From NCBI GenBank assembly GCA_003599575.1, contig QZKV01000082.1, positions 1 to 40,091 on the forward strand: a DNA stretch of 40,091 nt, in the 5' to 3' direction. This stretch comes from Desulfobacteraceae bacterium (GTDB taxonomy: Bacteria; Desulfobacterota; Desulfobacteria; Desulfobacterales; Desulfosarcinaceae). Of the stretch, positions 7,853 through 14,616 are shown one piece after another. A program made the translations under genes and the position numbers. Positions within the stretch are counted from its first letter, which is position 1. Each line of letters opens with the position of its first letter. Under the pieces are notes generated by a model. That model ran no database searches. It was not told the origin of the DNA and saw nothing but the letters and a program-made list of their open reading frames with translations.

Positions 7853-8725
7853 CTATTGAGCTTGCTCCAAAATGGTACGGACCGCCTCGGCCATTTTCGA
7901 ATCACTTAACACGCCTTGGGTGGCCAAATCCAGTGTTTTCAAGCCCATAAACGCATAAAAGGCCTTCAGCCCCGGCAACCCGGCAACATCCAGGGATTCC
8001 AGGTGGTGCCTGACGGTGGAGGCGTCCGCACGCGCAATGGGCCCGGTCAGGGCTTCGGCCGGACCCAGACGCGCGACGTTGTCGATGGTGCCGCGGATCA
8101 ACGGCAGCATGGCCTGAAATCCCTCCCGGGTACGGATGCCGCTTTGCGCCAGGGCCTCCAGGCCGCAGGCCGCCAGAGTGACCAGATAGTTGGAGAAAAT
8201 GCAGGCCGCCAAATGATACAGGGGTTTGTCCTCCGCCCGGATGCGGAAAAATTTATTGCCTGTTTTTTCGAGCACCTTTTCCACCTTTTTCAGGCGCGGA
8301 TCAGCTCCTTCCAGACTGAAGTAGGTGTGCGGCAGGTCGGCGATCGCCTGCTCTTCCTGGGCGAACGCTTGCAGCGGGTGCAAACTGAATACAGCCGCTC
8401 CCAATTGCGCGGCCGGCGCCAGGATTGATGACGAATGGGCCCCGCTCATGTGCCCGACCAGGTGCCGCGGACCGACCCCCTGCTGGCGGGCAAGCGCCTC
8501 GCAGGCCGCCTGGATCTGATCGTCCCGCGTGGTGATCAGAACCACGTCGCTGGCGGCGGCCACCTCCAGCGCATTGCGGCGGACCCGGCTGTGGGTCCCC
8601 CGGCAGGCATGGGCCACCTTGTCTTCGTGGGGGTCGCAATAGCCGCTGATGTTCACGCCGTTGGTTCGCAAATGCCGTCCGAAGGCCGTCGCCACCTTGC
8701 CGGCGCCGATAAACCCGATACGCAT
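7853..8725 (-). CDS. Rossmann-like, DUF2520 domain reductase-like protein
   Basis: A 290-residue protein with an N-terminal NAD(P)-binding fold (MRIGFIGAGKVATAF; G7, G9, A12) and a DUF2520-type C-terminal half with the segments LHPLQAF, YFSLEG and LAACIFSNYLVTL. Related proteins resemble ketopantoate/F420-dependent reductases; the exact reaction of this family is not settled. Its position as first gene before panB-panC-panD, with no classical ketopantoate reductase (panE) in the window, suggests it may reduce ketopantoate to pantoate (inference). The ATG at 8725 has GGGAGAAGG upstream. The frame stays open a further 61 codons upstream, but this only reads the 9-bp repeat array as Asn-Pro-Thr repeats and is not likely to be protein. 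Confidence 0.85.
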   Translation of the reverse strand: MRIGFIGAGKVATAFGRHLRTNGVNISGYCDPHEDKVAHACRGTHSRVRRNALEVAAASDVVLITTRDDQIQAACEALARQQGVGPRHLVGHMSGAHSSSILAPAAQLGAAVFSLHPLQAFAQEEQAIADLPHTYFSLEGADPRLKKVEKVLEKTGNKFFRIRAEDKPLYHLAACIFSNYLVTLAACGLEALAQSGIRTREGFQAMLPLIRGTIDNVARLGPAEALTGPIARADASTVRHHLESLDVAGLPGLKAFYAFMGLKTLDLATQGVLSDSKMAEAVRTILEQAQ

Positions 8726-8741
8726 CACCTTCTCCCGCTTT

Positions 8742-8864
8742 GGGTTTGTTGGGTTGGTTGGGTTGGTTGGGTTCATTGGGTTTGTTGGGTTCGTTGGGTT
8801 CGTTGGGTTGATTGGGTTCATTGGGTTGATTGAGTTTGTTGGGTTTGTTGAGTTAATTGAGTTC
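8742..8864. repeat. 9-bp tandem array A (GGGTTNNTT orientation)
   Basis: Thirteen full units of GGGTTNNTT (from 8832 three of the four are GAGTTNNTT) and a partial one, starting 17 bp upstream of the DUF2520 start codon. Positions 6 and 7 vary while the rest is nearly fixed. It faces array B (8971-9015), which has the complementary orientation, about 106 bp away. The sequence between A and B holds a plus-strand AAAGGAG stretch near 8918 but no gene. Confidence 0.95.
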
Positions 8865-8970
8865 TCGGTTCTGTGTTCTTCAAATACTGGAAACGGCCGA
8901 TGTCTCACTAACCAAAGGAGAAATATTTATAAAGACCTCGCGTCCCTCGACCCAGCACAACATCAACTAA

Positions 8971-9015
8971 AAACCCAACAAACTCAATAAACCCAACAAA
9001 CCCAACAAACCCGAA
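8971..9015. repeat. 9-bp tandem array B (complementary orientation)
   Basis: Five units of AAACCCAAC type, the reverse complement of the unit in array A. It starts 4 bp past the stop codon of the PrcB-like gene. In a minus-strand transcript B would be the 5' arm and A the 3' arm of a long hairpin. Confidence 0.93.
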
Positions 9016-9019
9016 GAAC

Positions 9020-9523
9020 CTATTTAGGGGCAACCTGTAAGCGCAACCGATCGTTCTGATCTTTGATGTCCACTCTCTTAATCCCGGCTTTGGGCATCTT
9101 CAGGAGCAGGCAGGGCGATGTCAGAGCCTGGGTGACGAAACTGCCCGGCGCGGGCTCGCGCCAGCGCACCTGGACGACGGCCACCCCATTGCGTACCTGG
9201 GCGGTAGGTGCGGCCAATTCGAGGCGATAGCCGCCGGTGGGCTGCGTCCCCATATGGATCCACAGCAGTCCTTCGACTTGCGGGTCCCACGGATATTCCT
9301 GGGAACTCCCCGGCATGGCGGGACGCTTCGGCATTTGCCTGAGCCGATCCGGGCGGCCGATCCATTCGGCCCCCGCGCCATCCGCAGGGCCACCGCACTG
9401 GGTGCCGCTGTCGAGTACGGTCAGAGTGATTTCGCGCTCGGCCGGTTCACAAGCCGCCAATGCGGCGCAGCCCGCCAGAAGCAGGCATCCCAGGAAACCA
9501 ATTTTTCTGCCAAGTGCAGGCAT
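9020..9523 (-). CDS. PrcB-domain lipoprotein
   Basis: A 167-residue predicted lipoprotein: hydrophobic signal followed by lipobox LLAGC (Cys19). The C-terminal half (about 85-150) resembles the PrcB C-terminal domain: MGTQPTGGYRLEL (91-103), a VRWREPAPG strand and QALTSPCLLLKMP (131-143). PrcB is a lipoprotein partner of the subtilisin-like protease dentilisin in Treponema denticola. Here the gene lies next to, and on the same strand as, a subtilisin-like lipoprotein, which supports the assignment. The start is ATG 9523. There is no Shine-Dalgarno sequence: the 9-bp array C ends at the start codon. An upstream in-frame extension would again only read repeats. The domain call is by motif recall, not by search. 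Confidence 0.7.
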   Translation of the reverse strand: MPALGRKIGFLGCLLLAGCAALAACEPAEREITLTVLDSGTQCGGPADGAGAEWIGRPDRLRQMPKRPAMPGSSQEYPWDPQVEGLLWIHMGTQPTGGYRLELAAPTAQVRNGVAVVQVRWREPAPGSFVTQALTSPCLLLKMPKAGIKRVDIKDQNDRLRLQVAPK

Positions 9524-9611
9524 GTTTGTTGGGTTCATTGGGTTTATTGAGTTTATTGGGTTCATTGAGTTTGTTGAGTTTATAGGGTTTATTGAGTTTA
9601 TAGGGTTTATA
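9524..9611. repeat. 9-bp tandem array C (GGGTTNNTT orientation)
   Basis: Nine full units of G(G/A)GTTNNTT/A and a 7-bp partial unit directly touching the start codon of the PrcB-like gene. It faces array D (9708-9749) across about 96 bp of sequence in which no gene was seen. Confidence 0.95.
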
Positions 9612-9707
9612 GGTCTTGGGGTCAAAGCAGTAAAACACCAACAATCAATCCACTCCAACCACACGATCAAATCTAATCAGGCCAACCAGCAACTCAATCA
9701 GCCCCGT

Positions 9708-9749
9708 CAACCCAACAAACCCAACAAACCCAATAACCCAACAAACCCA
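9708..9749. repeat. 9-bp tandem array D (complementary orientation)
   Basis: About 4.5 units of AACCCAACA type, one of them a base short. It ends 1 bp before the stop codon of the protease gene (9751-9753). It pairs with array C as B pairs with A. Confidence 0.92.
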
Positions 9750-9750
9750 G

Positions 9751-12324
9751 TCACCGCTTCACGGCCGCAGCCGCCACCGATTCGCCCGGGAGGAAAAAGG
9801 GCCACTGCTGGAAACCGGTCACAAAATCGAGTCCGGTGCGGTCGGAGGATACGGTAAATGAGATCAAGCTCGCCGGCGTGGGGTAAGTGCCCACGGCCTC
9901 ACCCTGATCGAGCAGCTGGAAATCATCGTCCAGGTCCGAACCGCTCAACAGGTAATAGCTGCCCGGGGGTACGTCGCTGAACGAGAAGTGGTAAACCCCG
10001 CCGCTGGGCGCAACGGCCACCTGTCCGACCGTAAGAAAGTTTTCATCCAGCAGGGTCACATATTGGGTGGAAGCGGATGCCCCTGCATGCGGCAGGACAT
10101 CGATGGTCACCGGAACGGTCAGGGTCTGATCCGAAAAAACGAAAGAGATAAAACCGGTATGCACCCCGCCCGGCAAAGCTGTGCGGTCCACGCTGAGTGT
10201 GTATTGCCCGAAATCACCCGGTCCCTGTGTGCGGACCACCATCAGCCACTCCGCGCCACCCGAGACAAAGACGCCGGTCAAGGTCAGGGTCCCGCTGCCG
10301 GCTTGCCGCAAGTCCAGGCGGGCCGTCTCTTCAAAGGCATCCAGGCGCAGGGCCGCCGGCATCACCGTGGCCACGGCGGGCGGAGGGCTATCCAGGGCGG
10401 CCACGACCGCCCGGTGGGCATCGATCAGGCCATGGCCGTAAAAGTCGTCCCGGTCCAGGCTTCCCAGATCGGCCGTGATCATGTGATTGGCGAGGTAGGC
10501 TTCAAACTGATCCGGTGTGAGGTCAGGCGTGAGGCCTATTCGCGCGGCCTTCATCAGGGCCGCCACGCCGGCCACGTGCGGCGCGGCCATGGAGGTGCCC
10601 TGGTAGTAGCTGTAGGAATAATCGACGCCGCCGCCGGCGTCGCTGCCCAGGGTGCTCAGGACCCCGTCCGCATAGCCGTCGGGCTGCAGGTCGGCATTCA
10701 AAACGCCGCCCGGGGCGGCCACGTCGATAAAGAAGCCGAAATTGGAATAGGCCGCGCGGCGGCCGGCGGCATCCACGGCGCCGACCGCAACGACGCTGGC
10801 ATAGGCGGCCGGATAGAGCGGCACGCTGCTGGCATTGTTGCCGGCCGCGGCGATCACGATGACGCCGGCGTCACGGGCGGCGGCCACGGCCAGCGCCAGC
10901 ACATCCACATCCTGGTCCAGGACGCCTTCGCCGCCCAGGCTCATGTTGATGATGTCGGCGCGCGGACTGGCCCCCGGCAGCTCCGTGCCGTCCCCGTTGG
11001 GTGTGTCCAAACCGGCCGCCCAGCGCACCGCGCGGGCGATGTCCGCATCGGTGCCGCCGTCGCGGCCCAGTACGCGCACCGGCATGATGCGCGTGTGGCC
11101 GCCTGCGCCGGCCACCCCGATGCCGTTGTCGAAAGCGGCCGCGACGATGCCGGCCACATGCGTGCCGTGGAAACTGCTGGCGCCGGGGTCGTCGCCGGGA
11201 TCGGTGGGATCATCGTCGATGCCATCGCCGTCGGCGGCATTGACCGGGTCGCTGATGAAATCGTAGCCGGAGACCAGCTTTCCTTGCAGATCCGGGTGGC
11301 CGGGCAGCACGCCGGTATCGATCACGGCCACGATGACCGATTCATGGCCCGTGGTCAGGTCCCAGGCCTGCGGCAGGTTGATCAGTTCATGGTGCCATTG
11401 GAAGGGGAAGAGCGGGTCGTTGGGTACAAACAAGGGCCGGCGGATGAAATTGGGCTGGGCATGGGCCACATCGGGTTGCTGGCGCAGGCCCTGCACCACA
11501 CGCCAGGTGTCCTGCCTTGGGTCATTGGCTCTCGCGCCGGTCCCCTGTCCGCGCGCGCCGGGGCTTTTCGTGGGGATGTTGAGCCGGTCCAGGGTGGTGG
11601 GCATGTCCGCAATCCGCAGGCGCATCCATTCGCCGGATGGGCGTGCGAGCATCTGCATCCCATAATCCCGCGCAAAGGCGCTCATGCTGCGGGCGCCCGG
11701 CTGCTGTGCGGCCGCGGTTTTCAAGCGCACCAGCACCTCGCCGGGCACAAACTCGGCGGCCGGGTTGAAGCCGGCGGGGGTCATGAGGGCCGCGGGCGTT
11801 CCGATCATCAAGCGATACGAACCGGCCCCGGAAAGTGCCCGGACCTCGACATAATGCCGGCCGGCCGTGGCGACGCTCAGCGCGACGCTCGGAGCCGCAT
11901 CGGGCGATTCCTCCACCAGGGTTCCCGTTTCATCGTACAGAAACAGGCGCATGCGGGCGGTCGCATCATCGGGCAGGGCCAGCCGGACGACCTCGCCGGC
12001 CGAGAGAGCGACGCTGTAAAAGTCGCTCGGGTCGCCGTCAACAGAAGTCTGTCCCTGGTCCCCGGCGCCCTTTAGATTGACATAGCCGCCCAGCACGGCC
12101 GGGGAGGTCAACTCTTGGGCTTCAATGATGGAATTGTTGGAAATATTCGGTGCGGCCAGCATGTCGTTGATGTCGCTGTCCACGAAATTGCCGGCCGCGG
12201 CGAAGATCGTGCCGCTGATCGTGTAGTTCCGCGGCGCACCGTCTCCGCTGCCGCCGCCGCACCCCGCCGGCATGAAGATGCCGGCCATTAACAACGGGAG
12301 CAGTAAGCTTTTGGAAAGTTTCAT
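9751..12324 (-). CDS. subtilisin-like (S8) serine protease lipoprotein
   Basis: An 857-residue predicted secreted, lipid-anchored protease. In order: signal peptide with lipobox PAGC (Cys22) and a GGGSGDG linker; a PPC-like beta domain (about 85-175, GDPSDFYSV...AGRHYVEV); a propeptide-like region from EFVPGEVLVRL (about 191-300) with a low-complexity Gly/Ala/Arg insert; the S8 catalytic domain (about 315-645) with D336 (VIDTG), H386 (HGTHVAG), oxyanion N496 (AAGN) and S578 (GTSMAAPHVAG); then two beta-rich C-terminal domains (about 650-745 and 755-840). All catalytic residues are present, so it should be active. ATG 12324 is the start that gives the lipoprotein signal; its ribosome binding site is weak. 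Substrate unknown. A PrcB-like lipoprotein is encoded next. Confidence 0.92.
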   Translation of the reverse strand: MKLSKSLLLPLLMAGIFMPAGCGGGSGDGAPRNYTISGTIFAAAGNFVDSDINDMLAAPNISNNSIIEAQELTSPAVLGGYVNLKGAGDQGQTSVDGDPSDFYSVALSAGEVVRLALPDDATARMRLFLYDETGTLVEESPDAAPSVALSVATAGRHYVEVRALSGAGSYRLMIGTPAALMTPAGFNPAAEFVPGEVLVRLKTAAAQQPGARSMSAFARDYGMQMLARPSGEWMRLRIADMPTTLDRLNIPTKSPGARGQGTGARANDPRQDTWRVVQGLRQQPDVAHAQPNFIRRPLFVPNDPLFPFQWHHELINLPQAWDLTTGHESVIVAVIDTGVLPGHPDLQGKLVSGYDFISDPVNAADGDGIDDDPTDPGDDPGASSFHGTHVAGIVAAAFDNGIGVAGAGGHTRIMPVRVLGRDGGTDADIARAVRWAAGLDTPNGDGTELPGASPRADIINMSLGGEGVLDQDVDVLALAVAAARDAGVIVIAAAGNNASSVPLYPAAYASVVAVGAVDAAGRRAAYSNFGFFIDVAAPGGVLNADLQPDGYADGVLSTLGSDAGGGVDYSYSYYQGTSMAAPHVAGVAALMKAARIGLTPDLTPDQFEAYLANHMITADLGSLDRDDFYGHGLIDAHRAVVAALDSPPPAVATVMPAALRLDAFEETARLDLRQAGSGTLTLTGVFVSGGAEWLMVVRTQGPGDFGQYTLSVDRTALPGGVHTGFISFVFSDQTLTVPVTIDVLPHAGASASTQYVTLLDENFLTVGQVAVAPSGGVYHFSFSDVPPGSYYLLSGSDLDDDFQLLDQGEAVGTYPTPASLISFTVSSDRTGLDFVTGFQQWPFFLPGESVAAAAVKR

Positions 12325-12618
12325 GAATGTGTATCCAAAATCGTAAAAAGCGGACCGGAAAGGCTCATCGGCGTGGGAAACCCAGGCATGCTGTGATTGG
12401 CAGTTCCAGCAGCGGTTATTATTCGGGCGGGTCGCCATTTTGTCAAGCAGGATTGAGCATCTACGGACCAGCATGCATGAATAAGGTTCAACCTGCTCGA
12501 CAATACAAATTCGACCCGATGGAAAGCCCGAGGGAGAGGCGGTATTCAATGTCACTGCGCTGGAGGCTTTGTTGAACGATCAATAAAGCATGACCGGCCG
12601 ACCTTTATGAATTATTAC

Positions 12619-12639
12619 TTTTTGTAATATTTACAAAAA
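12619..12639. promoter_or_regulatory. perfect AT-rich inverted repeat in a divergent promoter region
   Basis: TTTTTGTAA and TTACAAAAA flank a TAT centre. The site lies in the 443-bp gap between the protease gene (minus) and the first Hsp20 gene (plus), 29 bp upstream of a candidate -35 box. It could be an operator. It has no T-run placement that would make it a terminator of either gene. The rest of 12325-12600 shows nothing recognisable. Confidence 0.4.
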
Positions 12640-12667
12640 ATAATGTAAATTTTCCGCACTAAATCTA

Positions 12668-12693
12668 TTGACACTGTTCTTTTTGTTTATAGA
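12668..12693 (+). promoter_or_regulatory. weak candidate promoter of the Hsp20 pair
   Basis: TTGACA at 12668-12673 and TATAGA at 12688-12693, but with only a 14-bp spacer. No sigma-32 consensus and no CIRCE element were seen. The position, 75 bp before the first Hsp20 start codon, is suitable; the spacing is not. Confidence 0.3.
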
Positions 12694-12767
12694 TTTTCGG
12701 CAACCCTTTTATGGGACTTGTGGGGTGAAAAAAAATTATCCCAAAAAACAGATCAAGGAGGTTGGCC

Positions 12768-13229
12768 ATGTTTTATCGAAGAATTTTCGGAATGCCTGCG
12801 TTCAGCTCGTTTCAGCCTTTTGAGGAACTCAGCCGCATGCGCCGGCAAATGGATCGCATCATGGATTCCCTGTGGGAACGCCCGGGTTCGGCTTGGACAG
12901 CGGGTGTTTTTCCGGCCATCAATTTAACCGAAGACGAACAGCATTTCTATATCCGCACCGAATTGCCCGGCCTCACGGCCGAAAACCTGGACATCCAGGC
13001 GACCACCAGGAACCTGACCATAACGGGAGAACGCAAGCTGGCGGTTGAAAACGAGTCGGCCAGGTATCATCGCCGCGAGCGCGAAGGCGGCCGCTTTTCG
13101 AGAGCCTTTGCCCTGCCCAAGGAGGTTGATGCGGAGCGCATCGAGGCCAAGATGGAAAACGGGGTTCTGACCCTCAAAATTCCCAAAGCCGAATCGGCCA
13201 AACCGCGCCGCATCGCCATCGGAAAGTAA
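12768..13229 (+). CDS. Hsp20/alpha-crystallin small heat shock protein, first copy
   Basis: A 153-residue ATP-independent chaperone that holds unfolding proteins in the cytosol. After an N-terminal arm with FEELSRMRRQMDRIMDSLW, the alpha-crystallin domain runs from about 50 to 145 with ELPGLTAENLDI, the GVLTLKIPK motif near its end and a short basic tail. The ATG at 12768 is 6 nt after AAGGAGG. It is followed by a second Hsp20 gene 43 bp downstream on the same strand; the two probably form one operon and may co-assemble, as paired class A/B proteins do in other bacteria (inference). Confidence 0.93.
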   Translation: MFYRRIFGMPAFSSFQPFEELSRMRRQMDRIMDSLWERPGSAWTAGVFPAINLTEDEQHFYIRTELPGLTAENLDIQATTRNLTITGERKLAVENESARYHRREREGGRFSRAFALPKEVDAERIEAKMENGVLTLKIPKAESAKPRRIAIGK

Positions 13230-13272
13230 AGATCGCTAACGAGACCAGGATAGTTTCAAGGAGGAATGCGCC

Positions 13273-13683
13273 ATGACCGATAACGTCAGCAAAGAACTGA
13301 AAGTAAAAGGCAAGCAGGAAGTAACCACGCCTGCCGAACAGACCCGTCCCGGCACGGTGTTTTCACCGAGTGTGGATATTTTCGAAACCGACCGGCAGAT
13401 TACGCTGGTGGCCGATTTACCCGGGGTAACCCCGCAGAATCTGAATATCGATCTGCGCGACGACATTTTGACGATTTCCGGTGATGTACAACCGTTCGAA
13501 GGTCCGGATGAAAAAGATCTGGCGATCGAATATGAAATCGGCAAATATTACCGCCAATTCACATTGTCGGAAGTGATCGATCAGAACCGTATCGAAGCCC
13601 AGCTCAAAGACGGCGTGCTCAGGTTGAACCTTCCCAAGGTGGAAAAGGCAACCCCGCGCACCGTCAAAGTAAGTGCCGGTTAG
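13273..13683 (+). CDS. Hsp20/alpha-crystallin small heat shock protein, second copy
   Basis: A 136-residue small heat shock protein quite different in sequence from its neighbour: short N-terminal arm rich in Lys and Thr, alpha-crystallin domain from about 33 (SVDIFETDRQITLVADLPG) to 126, and the GVLRLNLPK motif near 115-123. The ATG at 13273 has AAGGAGGAA upstream. The divergence between the two copies argues for an old duplication with distinct roles rather than a recent one. No clear terminator follows. Confidence 0.93.
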   Translation: MTDNVSKELKVKGKQEVTTPAEQTRPGTVFSPSVDIFETDRQITLVADLPGVTPQNLNIDLRDDILTISGDVQPFEGPDEKDLAIEYEIGKYYRQFTLSEVIDQNRIEAQLKDGVLRLNLPKVEKATPRTVKVSAG

Positions 13684-14063
13684 TACCGGATCATCAACAT
13701 GCGATCGGGAGGGGCGCGGGACACTAAACCGTTCAGCCTCTCCCGGTTGCCTCTGAACATGCCTCCAGTGTTTCAATGGTACCCGCGTGCACTTTTTTGA
13801 TACTGCCTGTAAAATTTTGTCGTCCCCAGGATCTTTTATTGTGTTTCCCTTCGATTTCCAACAGTCCCGCAACGACATCTGTTAATTTCTAAATTTTCTG
13901 CAATTACTGAATGTTAGTTATAGTCTGCCGGCCCACTGCATCCATGGGCTCGGGCAAACGGCACATAATTTGCTTTTTGGTGCAACAAGATGCTTGACTT
14001 ATCGAACAGGAATACGTTGAAATATGGGACGCTTGCACCATCCGCTAAGATAAGGCCAGGAAA
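13684..14063. other. 380-bp intergenic region, nothing recognised
   Basis: No start codon with ribosome binding site, no RNA gene and no perfect hairpin with T-run was seen between the second Hsp20 gene and the YcbK-type gene. A stretch near 13880-13920 is AT-rich and could hold a promoter for the downstream gene. Confidence 0.5.
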
Positions 14064-14612
14064 ATGCCGGATCATCAGCGCAGAGATTTTCTCAAAGTAG
14101 CCCTGGGGGCCTTAGCAGCCACGGCACTGCCATTAGACACAATGGCGGCCACTCTCAAAGGATTTGATGCGCGACGCACGCTCTCTTTTTATAACACCCA
14201 CACCAACGAACAACTGAAAGTATGTTATTTCGATCAGGGCAACTATAACCCTGAGGGCCTGACCCAAATCGACCATATCCTGCGTGACCATCGGACGGAT
14301 ACGATCAAACAGATCGACCCTGAACTGCTCGACTTGCTCTTTGCCGTCAAATGCCGGGTTCGCCCGCGCAGCCCCTTTCATGTCATTTCGGGCTACCGTT
14401 CACCGGCCACCAATGAAATGCTGCGGCGCCACACCAGCGGTGTGGCCAAAACAAGCTTTCATACCAGGGGCCAGGCCATTGATATCCGGCTTCCCGGATA
14501 CAACACGGCCGGGCTGCGCAATTTGTGCGTAAAATTGCGCGCAGGCGGCGTGGGCTACTACTCCCAGTCCGATTTTGTGCACCTCGATGTCGGCCCGGTG
14601 CGCAACTGGTAA
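14064..14612 (+). CDS. YcbK-type (DUF882, peptidase M15-like) Tat-exported protein
   Basis: A 182-residue predicted periplasmic peptidoglycan hydrolase. The N-terminus has a twin-arginine signal (RRDFLK at 6-11, then a hydrophobic stretch). The catalytic domain is of the M15-like DUF882 family: SGYRSPATNEML (109-120), zinc ligands H133 and D140 in SFHTRGQAIDI and H173 in FVHLDVG. E. coli YcbK (MepK) is a murein DD/LD-endopeptidase, and in E. coli it is encoded beside the L,D-transpeptidase YcbB. Here a YcbB-type gene lies only 4 bp away in convergent orientation, so the pairing is kept although the strand arrangement differs. The exact cleavage specificity is not evident. Confidence 0.88.
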   Translation: MPDHQRRDFLKVALGALAATALPLDTMAATLKGFDARRTLSFYNTHTNEQLKVCYFDQGNYNPEGLTQIDHILRDHRTDTIKQIDPELLDLLFAVKCRVRPRSPFHVISGYRSPATNEMLRRHTSGVAKTSFHTRGQAIDIRLPGYNTAGLRNLCVKLRAGGVGYYSQSDFVHLDVGPVRNW

Positions 14613-14616
14613 CCCT

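Noticed and set aside
8726..8908. N-terminal Asn-Pro-Thr repeat extension of the DUF2520 protein
   Set aside because: It only translates the 9-bp array, which is open in several frames; the ribosome site and Rossmann fold point to ATG 8725.
9988..12075. Long plus-strand open frame (695 codons) opposite the protease gene
   Set aside because: Antisense shadow of a GC-rich gene. The minus-strand frame has the full S8 catalytic motifs; the plus frame is a low-complexity Gly/His/Arg-rich translation with no ribosome site.
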